The position numbers were made by a program, and so were the translations under genes. Source: Sphingomonas phyllosphaerae FA2 (GTDB taxonomy: Bacteria; Pseudomonadota; Alphaproteobacteria; Sphingomonadales; Sphingomonadaceae). Taken from it: a stretch of 64,000 nucleotides of DNA. Under the pieces are notes generated by a model. It worked only from the letters and a program-made list of their open reading frames with translations, did not search any database and was not told the origin of the DNA. This document shows positions 9,000 through 18,377 of this stretch, piece after piece. The DNA lies in assembly GCF_000427645.1 (NCBI RefSeq), contig NZ_KE386571.1, forward strand, positions 3,734,895 to 3,798,894, written 5' to 3'. Position 1 is the first letter of the stretch. Each line of letters opens with the position of its first letter.

Positions 9000-9997
9000 G
9001 GCAGGCGTTTCGGCGGCTTTGTGTCAGCAGCCTCACTCTCAAGCGTCTCTACAGGGAGGCGGCGTTGATCACCGGCTTGATGATGCCGGGCCACAACTTG
9101 GCTCAGAACGGACAGCGCCAAAGTATCAGGGTCACGGCTGGCGGGGATCAAACCGATCGGCCCTGTTAAGCGGGCAATCTCCTCTTCCGCGAGCCCTCTG
9201 CGCCGTAGCATCGCAATACGTTCACGATGCGTCCCCCTGCTGCCCATCGCCCCCACGAAAAAAGCAGCCGACCGCAGGGCTTGCTCGAGCAGCACCGGCT
9301 CCCAGTCATGGTCATGGAACAGCAGAATTACGGCTGTGAATGCGTCGGTAAGCAGCGTTTCGATATGGTCCGGCGTCTTAAGGGCGGTTGCCTGCAGACC
9401 ACTTGCCGTCAGAGCTTCAACGATCGCATGATCCGGGCTGAGCGCGATCACCTCGGCGCCATACGCGCTGGACAACATCGCTAGGGCAGGCACTTCTGCC
9501 CCGTGGCCTGCGATCAGGATCCGCAGATCAGGCTCGTGACGGGCAACGAAGATATCTTCGGCCCAGCGCGTCAGACGTTCAGCGCCACGGCTAACGGCGA
9601 TTGTGCCATCGCGCCCAAGGAGGACTGACACCGGCGAGCGCCCGACCAATGAGCGATAGGCCTGGCGGATCGCTTCTGCGCTCATGCAGGGGGTGAACAA
9701 GAGATCAACGCCCCCTCCACAAGGCAGGCGGATATCGATAAATTGCGAGCCGGCTCCGAAGCGGATCAGCTCCGCTGTGCCGCTCTCAATTACCCGACGT
9801 GCTTCCCCGACAACCGCAGCTTCGATGCAGCCACCGGAAAACGAACCGACAAACTGTCCGGTCTCGCTGACCGCAATGTGAGCACCAGGGCTACGCGACG
9901 ACCCTCCCGTCACGTCCGTCAGCGTGACCAGCGCGGTTCGTTCGCCGCGCTTTTCCGCCTCGAGCAAGAATCGAAAGATCGACAGCGCGTTTTTCAT
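8996..9997 (-). CDS. XdhC/CoxI-family molybdenum cofactor chaperone
   Basis: 333 residues. The N-terminal XdhC/CoxI domain has TALVTLTDVTGGSSRSPG and the FVGSFSGGCIEAAVV segment with its conserved Cys. The C-terminal Rossmann domain carries LRILIAGHGAEVPALA and VGAMGSRGTHRERIAMLRR. XdhC proteins, including E. coli PaoD, bind the Mo cofactor, promote its modification and insert it into xanthine oxidase-family enzymes. It is therefore the likely maturation factor for the PaoABC-type operon that starts about 1 kb downstream and perhaps for the second one at 40-44 kb, which has none nearby. Start and stop overlap both neighbours by four bases. Confidence 0.9.
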   Translation of the reverse strand: MKNALSIFRFLLEAEKRGERTALVTLTDVTGGSSRSPGAHIAVSETGQFVGSFSGGCIEAAVVGEARRVIESGTAELIRFGAGSQFIDIRLPCGGGVDLLFTPCMSAEAIRQAYRSLVGRSPVSVLLGRDGTIAVSRGAERLTRWAEDIFVARHEPDLRILIAGHGAEVPALAMLSSAYGAEVIALSPDHAIVEALTASGLQATALKTPDHIETLLTDAFTAVILLFHDHDWEPVLLEQALRSAAFFVGAMGSRGTHRERIAMLRRRGLAEEEIARLTGPIGLIPASRDPDTLALSVLSQVVARHHQAGDQRRLPVETLESEAADTKPPKRLP

Positions 9998-11394
9998 GAC
10001 GTCGGAAACGTGCCCCCGAGCGCTCTGACGAGGTCCGTTGCCGCTTGAAGCTGATCGCTTCGCAGGATCAGGAGAGCGCGCTCGGCGTCCAGAGCTGCGG
10101 TTTGAGCCGTGACCACCTCGAGATAATCCGACGCGCCGTCGCGGTAGCGGGTCGTGGCAAGTTCGCGCGTCCGTTGTGCTTGCCGCACGGCTTCAGCCTG
10201 ATTGCGCTCTTGCTCGCCTAGGTGACGGACCGCGGCTAGGTCGTCTTCGACCTCGCGAAAGGCGGTCAGCACCGTCTGCCGGTAATTGGCAGCCGCTTCA
10301 TCGAACTGGGCTCGGGCGAAGCGCACCTGCGCTCGCCGCGCTCCCCCGTCAAAAATGGCGAGAGCCGCCGAAAGCGGGCCCAGCGCCCAAAAGCCGTTGG
10401 AAGCACTCAGCAGGCTGCCGGCGGTCGCTTCGAAACCGCCGCTTCCGCCCAAAGTCACCTGCGGGAACAAAGCCGCCCGCGCGACGCCGATACGGGCATT
10501 TGCAGCGGCTACCTGACGCTCGGCCACCGCAATATCCGGACGCCGTTCCAGAAGGGTGGAGGGCAGTCCGACCGGGACAGCCGGTGGAGCAACCTGCCGG
10601 TCAACGACAGGCAGCGAGAAGCTTGACGGCGTTTCACCGACAAGAATGGCAATCGCATGTTCGTCGCGCGCGCGCGCTGCCGCGACTGCATCGAGTTCAG
10701 CCTTTGCGCTGGCAAGCTGCGCGCCGGCGCGGCTGACATCGATACCAGAGGCGATACCTCCCTCGTGCCGAGTTGACGTCAGCTCAAACGCCCGAGTGAA
10801 TGCCTCTACGGTTTCACGCAGCAGCACGAGCCGGGCATCGAGCCCCCGCATGTCGAAATAGGTCGACGCGAGCTGAGCCTGCAGTGCCAACCTCACCGCC
10901 GCAACGTCTGCGCTGCTTGCCTCGGCATCGGCTTGGGTGGCGCGCACGTTGTTCCGGATGCGACCGAACAGATCGAGCTCATAGGATAGCGAGGCACCGA
11001 CGCTCAAATCGCTATAGATGACGGCCCTACCTGCCCCAAGCGGGCGCCCGGCGGAGACGCGCTGGCGTCCAGCGTCCGCACCGACCCCTACCTGCGGGAG
11101 CAGATCGGCGCGCGTGCGGCGAACCTGCGCCGAGGCCTGATCGTAACGGGCCACAGCTGCGGCTAGGCTCGGACTACCCTGCTCAATCCGGGCGGCCAGT
11201 GCATCAAGCTCAGGATCACCAAAGATCTGCCACCATTGCCCGGGTGGCGGAACATCGGTGCCCGCCCGTTGCCAGGGGCCTTGCTCCTTGAACGTGCTCG
11301 CAACACGCACTGTTGGGCGTTCATAGACGGGGGCGGTTGCGCATCCCGCAAGCGTCAGTGCGGTCAGCACCGCTACTCCGTTAGCGCGCGCCAC
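9994..11394 (-). CDS. Efflux outer-membrane factor, NodT-type lipoprotein
   Basis: 466 residues, TolC/NodT superfamily outer-membrane factor. The N-terminus is a lipoprotein signal with lipobox (AVLTALTLAGC), then the PPGQWWQIFGDPELDALAARI start typical of NodT proteins, and two long helical repeat halves. An in-frame upstream start at 11472 exists, but the GTG at 11394 has GGGAG 8 bases upstream and begins exactly at the signal peptide, so it was chosen; it overlaps the fusion-protein stop by 14 bases. It forms the outer-membrane channel of the RND pump encoded upstream. Its stop overlaps the XdhC start (ATGA). Confidence 0.92.
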   Translation of the reverse strand: MARANGVAVLTALTLAGCATAPVYERPTVRVASTFKEQGPWQRAGTDVPPPGQWWQIFGDPELDALAARIEQGSPSLAAAVARYDQASAQVRRTRADLLPQVGVGADAGRQRVSAGRPLGAGRAVIYSDLSVGASLSYELDLFGRIRNNVRATQADAEASSADVAAVRLALQAQLASTYFDMRGLDARLVLLRETVEAFTRAFELTSTRHEGGIASGIDVSRAGAQLASAKAELDAVAAARARDEHAIAILVGETPSSFSLPVVDRQVAPPAVPVGLPSTLLERRPDIAVAERQVAAANARIGVARAALFPQVTLGGSGGFEATAGSLLSASNGFWALGPLSAALAIFDGGARRAQVRFARAQFDEAAANYRQTVLTAFREVEDDLAAVRHLGEQERNQAEAVRQAQRTRELATTRYRDGASDYLEVVTAQTAALDAERALLILRSDQLQAATDLVRALGGTFPTS

Positions 11395-12541
11395 GGGCCG
11401 TACTCCCGGAGCTCGCCAGAACACGGACCTGGTCACCCGTTTGCAGTGAGTCCGGCGGACTATCGATGACACGATCCTGCACCGATAGACCGGCGCTGAT
11501 CTCGACCGATTTGCCGAGGTCGCGGGCGATCGTCACAGGGCGCAGCTGCGCACGGCCGTCCGCGCGCAATACCGCAACACGGGTTCCATTCTGGCCGACC
11601 ATCAGGGCGCTTGGCGGCAAGCTGACCGCGCGGCTAACGCCGCTGACAGGGAAACTCGCTTGTGCGTAGGATCCAGGGTTCAACGCACCCTCGCCGTTAG
11701 GCGCCTGCACCTCTACGAGCATCGTGCCGGAGGACGGATCAACGGCACGAGAACGCCGCGTCAGCGTCGCTGAGAACTGTCTTCCGGGGTACTCCGGCAG
11801 TGCGAGCTGGACTGTCATGCCTTCACGCACCTGCGCTACATACGCCTGAGGCACGCGCACCATTGCTCTGATGCGGTGAATGTCGGCTACGGTGAATAAC
11901 GGTTGTGAGGCCGCAGTCCCCGCCGTGACGAGCGCACCGATCTCGGTCGTGCGCGTCGTAACGACGCCATCGAAAGGTGCCCGCAGCCGCGTGAAGCCGG
12001 TGAGCGCGGTCAGGCGCGAGACATTGGCACGGGCTGCCGCACTTTGCGCGATACGCGCCGCCAATTCCCCGCGGCGTTCGTCGGTTTCCTGCTTGGACAC
12101 CGCATCCTTGGCGAGCATCGTTGTCCACCGCTCAGCGCTTGTGCTGGCAAGCTGCCGGTTCGCCTCTGCCGTGCGCAAGTCTGCCCTCGCGGCGGCAAGC
12201 TGCTGCTCAACCTCGGGTGCATCGAGGATGGCGAGCACCTGGCCCCGGCGCACATTGTCACCGATGTTTACGAGCCACTGACGGACATAGCCCGAGGTGC
12301 GGGCGTAAATCGGAGCGGTGTTGAACGCCTGCAGTGCGGCAGGCAACGTCAGTGCGGCTTCTCCTTGGCCTGCCGCCGGGTGAATCACCGTCACGCTCGG
12401 GATCGCGCGCGCTGTGGCGACTTCAGTCAGGCGGTCGTCATTGTGGGTGCGCGACACGATACCAGTCGCGACAACCGCGATGGCAGCGACGCCAGCGCCA
12501 AGACCGACGAGCTTGAGCCGCCGATTGCCGGGCTCAGACAT
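11381..12541 (-). CDS. RND efflux membrane fusion protein
   Basis: 386 residues, HlyD/AcrA-type periplasmic adaptor. One N-terminal membrane segment (VGLGAGVAAIAVVATGIV) is followed by the lipoyl half-motif SGYVRQWLVNIGDNVRRGQV, a helical hairpin, and the second lipoyl half (FTRLRAPFDGVVTTRTTE). The beta-barrel and membrane-proximal domains complete it. The ATG at 12541 has GGAGG 6 to 7 bases upstream and overlaps the RND stop by 8 bases; a longer open frame starting at 12649 lies within the pump gene and was rejected. It links the inner-membrane pump to the outer-membrane channel. Confidence 0.92.
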   Translation of the reverse strand: MSEPGNRRLKLVGLGAGVAAIAVVATGIVSRTHNDDRLTEVATARAIPSVTVIHPAAGQGEAALTLPAALQAFNTAPIYARTSGYVRQWLVNIGDNVRRGQVLAILDAPEVEQQLAAARADLRTAEANRQLASTSAERWTTMLAKDAVSKQETDERRGELAARIAQSAAARANVSRLTALTGFTRLRAPFDGVVTTRTTEIGALVTAGTAASQPLFTVADIHRIRAMVRVPQAYVAQVREGMTVQLALPEYPGRQFSATLTRRSRAVDPSSGTMLVEVQAPNGEGALNPGSYAQASFPVSGVSRAVSLPPSALMVGQNGTRVAVLRADGRAQLRPVTIARDLGKSVEISAGLSVQDRVIDSPPDSLQTGDQVRVLASSGSTARGAR

Positions 12542-15500
12542 GGGCTTCCTCCAAGTGAGTAGGAACGGGCGCACTGAGCGCCGTGGCCTTGCGACGGTGG
12601 GCAAGGCTGAAAATGACAGGGACGAACATGAGGGTGGCGAAGGTCGCAACGATAAGACCGCCGATCACCGCGCGGCCGAGCGGTGCGTTCTGCTCACCGC
12701 CCTCGCCGATACCCAGCGACATGGGCAGCATGCCGATCACCATCGCCAGAGCCGTCATCAGCACCGGCCGGAAGCGCGTCATACCCGCTTCCAGTGCGGC
12801 CTTGGTCGCGTCGCCTAGCTCCGCAAGGCGTTCACGCGCAAAGCTCACCACCAGGATCGAGTTGGCGGTTGCCACACCCACGCACATGATCGCCCCGGTA
12901 AGCGCCGGCACCGACAAGGTCGTACCGGTCGTGAAGAGCATCCAGATGATGCCCGCCAAGGCGCCGGGCAGCGCGGTGATGATCACGAACGGATCAAGCC
13001 AGCTTTGGAAGTTCACGACGATGAGCAGGTAGATCAGTACGATCGCGCCCAGCAGCCCGAAACCGAGGCCCGAGAAGGCGCTGCGCATGGTCTCGTACTG
13101 ACCACGCAGCACGATGGTGGTTCCGGCAGGGGCGGAGGCCTGCGCGCGCTCGATGACCTCGTTGATGTCGCTTGCGACGGCCCCAAGATCGCGGCCGCTC
13201 GGGGTGGCGTAGATGTCGACAACGGGCGCGATGTTGTAGTGCGACACAACGGCTGCGACGTTGCTCCGTTCGACACGCCCCAGCCCGCCAAGCACTTGGG
13301 TCGGACCATTTTCGGTACCCGAGATGGGGATGTTGGAAAGGTCGCCGAGCGATCCGATTCGATATTCCGGCGCCTGAGCGACGACCGGATAGGACACGCC
13401 GTTCTCCGGATTGAGAAAGAACACTGGCGCCGTTTGCTGTGTGCCCGCAAGCGAGGCACCAAGGCTGGCTGTTACGTCACGCTCTGTAAGGCCGATCTGG
13501 CCAATACGGCTGCGATCGATGTTGACGTTGAGCTGCGGATATCGCGACGATTGCTGTATCCGGGCGTCGGCAACACCAGGAACCGCAGAGATCTTGCGGA
13601 GCACATGTTCCGCGATTGCCTGATTGGAAATCGCATCGCGGCCAGACACCTGAATGTCGATCGGAGCAGGACTACCGAAGTTAAGGATCTGGCTCGTGAT
13701 ATCCGCCGGCAGAAACGCGAAGGACATGCCGGGAAACTCGCGCGGCAGGACGTCACGCAAGCGCTCCACATAGTCGGCGGTCGGCGCATGCTCCTTGGAG
13801 AGCTGGATCAGGATGTCACCATCCTGAGAGCCAAAGGTGCCTGAGTTGTTATAAACTGTGTTGATCGCGCTCTGCGGAAGGCCGATGTTATCGACCAGCG
13901 ATACCAGCTCGCCCGCCGGAATTACCTCACGAATGCGTCCCGCCAGCCGATCGAACCGTGCAGAGGTGCTTTCAATACGGCTGCCGACCGGCGCCCGCAC
14001 GTGGATTGCGATCGAGCCCGCATCGACTGCTGGGAAGAAATTCTGCCCGAGGAACGGCACCAGCAGGAAGGATGCGCCGACTACGGCGAGGAATCCAATC
14101 ACGAAGGGCTTGGGGCGGGCCAGCACCCCGTTCAGCATCGATCCGTAGCTCGCGCGGAGGCGCTCGAAGCGATGCTCGAAGGCGCGTTGGAAACGAACCA
14201 GCGGGTTGCGACTAGGAGGGGAGCTCGGCTCGTGACGGTCGCCGGCCGCATGCGGCCTCAGCAGGTAGGCGGCAAGCGTCGGCACCAGCGTACGCGACAG
14301 GATAAACGAGCCGATCATCGCAAAGACGACAGCGAGCGCTAGCGGCACGAACAGGAAGCCGGCGACGCCTGGGAGGAAGAACATCGGCACGAACACGATG
14401 CAGATACAAAGCAGCGATACGAATGCCGGAGTGACGATCTGCTGTGCGCCATCGAGGATCGCCTGATGAACCGGTTTCCCCTGCTCCAGATGCCAGTTGA
14501 TGTTCTCGATCGTCACGGTGGCATCGTCGACGAGGATGCCCACGGCAAGGCTGAGGCCGCCCAGCGTCATCACGTTGAGGGTGTTGCCCGTTGCAGCCAG
14601 GCCAATGATCGCGAAAAGGATGGCGAGCGGGATCGAGATCGCAATGATCACGGTTGAACGCCAAGAACCCAGGAATAACAGGATCATCGCTGACGTCAGG
14701 GCCGCGGCGATTGCGCCCTCCAGAATGACGCCCTCGACGGCCGCGCGAACGAAAACGGATTGATCGCCGAGTTCGACGATCTTTACCGCCGCGGGCAACG
14801 TCTTCTGCACGGTGGCGACCTGATCCTTGATGCCTTGGACGATCGCCAGCGTGGAGGTCGCGCCATTCTTGAGGATGGTCATCAGCACCGAGCGGCCGCC
14901 ATCGACATGGACGACGTTGGTCTGGGGAGCGGCGCCATCGCGGACGTGCGCGACGTCACGCATGAAGATCGTCGCACCGTTCACGACACGCACCGGCAGG
15001 TTGTTAAGTTCCTCGACTGAAGACGGCGCGTTGTTGAGCGCTACAGCGTACTGGAACTCGCCGATTTTCGCGAAGCCGGCCGGATTGATCTGGTTTTGAG
15101 CCGCAATGGCATTGCCGACGTCCTGAGCGGAGAGTCCTTTGGACTGCAGGGCGAGCGGATCAAGGTCGATCTGGATCTGACGCTGGCTGCCGCCGGACGG
15201 TAGCGGGATCGCTGCCCCCGGCACGGTGACGAGTGGCGGGCGCACCTGGTTGGTTGCCAGATCGAACAACTGGGTCTCCGACATGCCCTTGCCCGACAAG
15301 GCGAGCTGCACGATCGGCACGGTTGACGCACTATAGTTGAGGATCAACGGGGGCGTAGTGCCCGGGGGCAGCTGGCGCAGCAGTGTTTGCGAAACTGCGG
15401 TCACCTGCGCGTTGGCGGTTCGGATGTCAGCACCGGGCTGGAAGAAGATTTTGACGATGCCGATGCCCTGCATCGACTGGCTCTCGACATGGTCGATGTC

Positions 15501-15731
15501 GTTGACAGTGGTGGTCAGGGCACGCTCGTAAGGCGTTATGATCCGTCCGGCCATCTGCTGGGGTGGCAGGCCTGAGTAGGTCCAGGCCGTGGCGATGACC
15601 GGCACCTTGATATCCGGGAAGATATCAACGGGCGAACGAACCGCCGCGATAACGCCGAGGATCAGGATCAAGATTGCCATGACGATGAACGTCAAAGGCC
15701 TGGCAAGGGCAGTTCGAACGATGCCGATCAT
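12534..15731 (-). CDS. RND multidrug/solvent efflux transporter, HAE1 type
   Basis: 1065 residues, the usual size of an AcrB-like proton-driven pump. The layout is TM1 after MIGIVRTALARP, a large periplasmic loop, TM2-6 with GILVDDATVTIENI (the paired Asp of the proton relay), a second periplasmic loop, and TM7-12. The start at 15731 is preceded by GGAAGG; 12 codons upstream to 15767 are open but lack a ribosome site. It heads a coupled five-gene operon with the adaptor, channel, XdhC and YkgJ genes. The upstream gap of about 100 bases holds a 29-bp motif also found before two other transcripts in this window. Confidence 0.93.
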   Translation of the reverse strand: MIGIVRTALARPLTFIVMAILILILGVIAAVRSPVDIFPDIKVPVIATAWTYSGLPPQQMAGRIITPYERALTTTVNDIDHVESQSMQGIGIVKIFFQPGADIRTANAQVTAVSQTLLRQLPPGTTPPLILNYSASTVPIVQLALSGKGMSETQLFDLATNQVRPPLVTVPGAAIPLPSGGSQRQIQIDLDPLALQSKGLSAQDVGNAIAAQNQINPAGFAKIGEFQYAVALNNAPSSVEELNNLPVRVVNGATIFMRDVAHVRDGAAPQTNVVHVDGGRSVLMTILKNGATSTLAIVQGIKDQVATVQKTLPAAVKIVELGDQSVFVRAAVEGVILEGAIAAALTSAMILLFLGSWRSTVIIAISIPLAILFAIIGLAATGNTLNVMTLGGLSLAVGILVDDATVTIENINWHLEQGKPVHQAILDGAQQIVTPAFVSLLCICIVFVPMFFLPGVAGFLFVPLALAVVFAMIGSFILSRTLVPTLAAYLLRPHAAGDRHEPSSPPSRNPLVRFQRAFEHRFERLRASYGSMLNGVLARPKPFVIGFLAVVGASFLLVPFLGQNFFPAVDAGSIAIHVRAPVGSRIESTSARFDRLAGRIREVIPAGELVSLVDNIGLPQSAINTVYNNSGTFGSQDGDILIQLSKEHAPTADYVERLRDVLPREFPGMSFAFLPADITSQILNFGSPAPIDIQVSGRDAISNQAIAEHVLRKISAVPGVADARIQQSSRYPQLNVNIDRSRIGQIGLTERDVTASLGASLAGTQQTAPVFFLNPENGVSYPVVAQAPEYRIGSLGDLSNIPISGTENGPTQVLGGLGRVERSNVAAVVSHYNIAPVVDIYATPSGRDLGAVASDINEVIERAQASAPAGTTIVLRGQYETMRSAFSGLGFGLLGAIVLIYLLIVVNFQSWLDPFVIITALPGALAGIIWMLFTTGTTLSVPALTGAIMCVGVATANSILVVSFARERLAELGDATKAALEAGMTRFRPVLMTALAMVIGMLPMSLGIGEGGEQNAPLGRAVIGGLIVATFATLMFVPVIFSLAHRRKATALSAPVPTHLEEAHV

Positions 15732-15786
15732 CAGCGGGCCTTCCGGAGGAAATGCTACCCGGACCATTTAGGCCAGCTTAATTGAC

Positions 15787-15835
15787 GCGATTAGGCGCTT
15801 AAAGCCGCATGGAGTTATCTGCCGCCTTCATCAAT
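15787..15835. promoter_or_regulatory. Shared upstream motif, copy 1 (pump operon)
   Basis: The 29-bp core at 15807-15835 reads GCATGGAGTTATC, 7 variable bases, then TTCATCAAT. The block GCGATTAGGCGCT starts 20 bases before the core, as in copy 3. It lies 56-104 bases upstream of the RND start and reaches the stop codon of the preceding gene. A TCATCA-atc-TGATGA inverted repeat covers its right end. It is a candidate LysR-type operator. Confidence 0.55.
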
Positions 15836-17021
15836 CTGATGAGGCGGGTGGTTGTTGGTACACGGCGTCACTCACCGGCTCGAGCCAGGCTACATTCTGT
15901 CCCGGCGCAGACTCGCTGACACCCACATGCGTCATCCCACGCGATGCGGACGCTCCATGCCAATGCTTCACGCCTGGCGCTGTCCAGACGGTATCGCCAC
16001 GCCGGATCTTGCGAACTTGGCCTCCCTGGACCTGGACGAGCCCCTCTCCTTCGGTGACCACGAGCAGCTGACCGAGCGGATGGGTATGCCAGTTGCTACG
16101 TGCACCAGGCTGAAAGGAAACGGTCGCGCCGCCAAGCCGCGCGCCACCACTGCCGTTAAAGGCAGACGTGACCGTGACACGCCCCGTGAAATTTTTGGAC
16201 GGGCCCTGCCGCGGCTCGGCCGCAGGAGGGATGACCCGCAGCGCTTCACCGCTCGCAGGCGCTTCGGGGGAATGTGCTGTCGCTTTTGCCGCGACCGCAA
16301 CCGCAGCCATCGCCTTGGGCCATCCAGCATAGAAGGCCAGATGAGTGAGCGCCTCGTTGACCTGCTGAGGTGTTAGGCCGTTCTCAATCCCGCGCTGAAT
16401 GTGGAAGGTGAGCTGGTCCGCGTCGCCGGCTGCACCGAGGGCTGCGATCGTAACGAGACTACGGTCCCGCGCTGCGAGATCTGGCCTGCGCCACAGGTCA
16501 GCAAATAGAACATCATTGGTCAGCGCCGCAAGCTTCGGCGCATTCGGCGCGACACTCGCGTCGACCATGCTCTTTCGTGTCGCCTCCGATGCGGGCACCG
16601 GCAGCGGCGCCGCGCTGGTTCGCACGCTGGCGGGATCGACCCCGCGTGCCCGAAAGACGCGATCGACAACCTCCAGCGAGGAAACTGCACTCGGCCATCC
16701 ACTGTAGAAAGCTAGATGCGTCACCAGACCTGCGATCTCGCCCGGGCGAACGCCGTTATCGAGCGCGCGCCCTAGATGCCCTTCCAGCTGCGCAGTCTTG
16801 CCCGTTGCAATCAGCGCCGCGACCGTCACAAGGCTACGATCGCGAGGGCCCAACTCGGATCGTCGCCACACGTCGCCGAACAGTACCCGGTCGGTGAAGT
16901 CCGCGAGTGTTGGCGTCCAGCGCTGCATCAGGGGCGGTGCAACTGACCGCGGCTTTGCTTCCTGGGCGCCCGCGGATGTCGCGATTAGCACAACCGCACT
17001 GGTAGCTAGGGTGAGCCTCAT
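15831..17021 (-). CDS. Exported CMD-CMD-cupin fusion protein
   Basis: 396 residues. An N-terminal signal peptide (MRLTLATSAVVLIATSAGAQ) is followed by two carboxymuconolactone decarboxylase-like domains. Each has a DVWRR..L..RDRSLVT block and a LAFYSGW/LAFYAGW segment (about residues 40-125 and 150-235). A C-terminal cupin follows with SNWHTHPLGQ and PGVKHWHGA metal-ligand histidines (about 290-370). The usual AhpD CxxC is absent, so peroxidase activity is doubtful. Three in-frame ATGs lie at the 5' end, and 17021 fits the AAGGA site and signal peptide best. It lies 29 bases after the alcohol dehydrogenase gene. Separate CMD and cupin genes occur 3 kb away. Confidence 0.88.
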   Translation of the reverse strand: MRLTLATSAVVLIATSAGAQEAKPRSVAPPLMQRWTPTLADFTDRVLFGDVWRRSELGPRDRSLVTVAALIATGKTAQLEGHLGRALDNGVRPGEIAGLVTHLAFYSGWPSAVSSLEVVDRVFRARGVDPASVRTSAAPLPVPASEATRKSMVDASVAPNAPKLAALTNDVLFADLWRRPDLAARDRSLVTIAALGAAGDADQLTFHIQRGIENGLTPQQVNEALTHLAFYAGWPKAMAAVAVAAKATAHSPEAPASGEALRVIPPAAEPRQGPSKNFTGRVTVTSAFNGSGGARLGGATVSFQPGARSNWHTHPLGQLLVVTEGEGLVQVQGGQVRKIRRGDTVWTAPGVKHWHGASASRGMTHVGVSESAPGQNVAWLEPVSDAVYQQPPASSD

Positions 17022-17050
17022 GATCATGTCCTTTCGTATCCGGGTCATGA

Positions 17051-18151
17051 TCAGGCGTCCGCCATTTCCTGCTTCAGCGAAGCCATGTCGATCACGTAGC
17101 GGAAACGAACATCGCCAGACTTCACCTTCTTGTAGGCCTCGTTGATCTCCTGGATCGGAATAATTTGAATATCGGGAGCGACGCCATGCTCGGCGCAGAA
17201 ATCGAGCACCTCCTGTGTTTCGGCAATGCCCCCGATCGAGGAACCGCTCAGCGTCTTGCGGCCCATGATGAGCTGCTGGTTACTGTATCCGGGCATCTGG
17301 GCAAGCGCGCCGACCGCGACATAGCTGCCGTCGCGCTTCAGGAGCGGGATAAAGGGGTCGACCTTGTGCCCCTCAGGGATCGTCGACAGAATAAAATCGA
17401 ACTGCGCTTCGAGCGCTTCCATGGCGTCCTTGTCGCTTTGGAGCACGCCCCTGGTGCCCAGCTTCTCGGCCTCCGCGATCTTCTCCTTGGTGGTGGTGAA
17501 CACCGTCACCTCGGCACCCATCGCGCGGGCAAGCTTGACCGCCATGTCTCCCAGTCCGCCCAAACCGACGATGCCGACCTTGTCGCCGGATTTCACCTTC
17601 CAGTGGCGCAGTGGTGAGTAGGTCGTGACGCCGGCGCATAGGATCGGTGCAGCGGCTTCGACCGGCAGTGCTGCCGGGATCTTGAGGACAAACTTATCCT
17701 TCACCGTCAGTGAGGTGGAGTAGCCGCCGTAGGTGTTGTCGCGGCCGTACATATTGGTGCCGGTCTTCGCCATCGCAGCGGGCTTCATCGGGCCGTTGTA
17801 GGTCGCTAGGAAGGCGTTAGGACCTTCACAATACTGCTCCTCGCCCGCGTGACAGGAGGAGCATTCCTGACAGCTATCGATCATGCAACCAACGCCGACG
17901 AGGTCGCCGACAGCATGTTGCGAGACGCTGCCGCCCACGTTGGTGACACGCCCAACGATCTCATGTCCAGGAACGCACGGGTATACGGTGTTGCCCCAGT
18001 CGTTCTCCGCCTGATGGACGTCCGAGTGGCACACGCCGCAATAAAGCACGTCGATCTCGACTTCGTCCGCCCCGGCTTCGTGACGCTCGAACTCGAGCGG
18101 CTTCAGGCGGGAAAAGGAATGCTTGGCGGCATAGCCGAGAGCTTTGATCAT
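17051..18151 (-). CDS. Zinc-dependent NAD(P) alcohol dehydrogenase (YahK/CAD-like)
   Basis: 366 residues, medium-chain zinc alcohol dehydrogenase of the cinnamyl-alcohol/YahK type. The catalytic zinc site is CGVCHSD plus PGHE, the structural zinc cysteines are in SCQECSSCHAGEEQYC, and the cofactor motif is GLGGLG in VGIVGLGGLGDMAVK. It reduces or oxidises alcohols and aldehydes in the cytosol; substrate unknown. A motif copy lies about 100 bases upstream. The next gene is the CMD-CMD-cupin fusion. A paralogue begins 1.3 kb upstream. Confidence 0.93.
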   Translation of the reverse strand: MIKALGYAAKHSFSRLKPLEFERHEAGADEVEIDVLYCGVCHSDVHQAENDWGNTVYPCVPGHEIVGRVTNVGGSVSQHAVGDLVGVGCMIDSCQECSSCHAGEEQYCEGPNAFLATYNGPMKPAAMAKTGTNMYGRDNTYGGYSTSLTVKDKFVLKIPAALPVEAAAPILCAGVTTYSPLRHWKVKSGDKVGIVGLGGLGDMAVKLARAMGAEVTVFTTTKEKIAEAEKLGTRGVLQSDKDAMEALEAQFDFILSTIPEGHKVDPFIPLLKRDGSYVAVGALAQMPGYSNQQLIMGRKTLSGSSIGGIAETQEVLDFCAEHGVAPDIQIIPIQEINEAYKKVKSGDVRFRYVIDMASLKQEMADA

Positions 18152-18249
18152 GGCCCGAAGTCCTGTGCTGACATGGTAAGATGCCGGCTTGCGTAACCGG
18201 CTATGATCGACAAACGCGTCAGCATCTCATGCCGCTCATGCCCGAACCT

Positions 18250-18278
18250 GCATGTAGTTATCTGCCATGTTCATTAAT
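18250..18278. promoter_or_regulatory. Shared upstream motif, copy 2 (alcohol dehydrogenase)
   Basis: GCATGTAGTTATC, 7 bases, then TTCATTAAT, with exactly the spacing of the other two copies. It lies about 100-127 bases upstream of the alcohol dehydrogenase start at 18151, in the same orientation relative to the gene as copies 1 and 3. The GCGATTAGGCGCT block of the other copies is missing here. Confidence 0.5.
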
Positions 18279-18309
18279 TCGCCTCCACGGGGCGGATCAT
18301 GACAAAATG

Positions 18310-18339
18310 GGCCGCGTCGCCGGGGAGGGCGACGCGGCC
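18310..18339 (-). terminator. Intrinsic terminator after the second alcohol dehydrogenase
   Basis: Perfect 12-bp GC-rich stem (GGCCGCGTCGCC / GGCGACGCGGCC) with a 6-base loop. On the minus strand it is followed by CCATTTTGTC, a short T run. It lies 39 bases after the stop at 18378. Confidence 0.75.
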
Positions 18340-18377
18340 GTTCGACCGGTACAGGGGGAGAGTCCGGCCGAAGAGGG

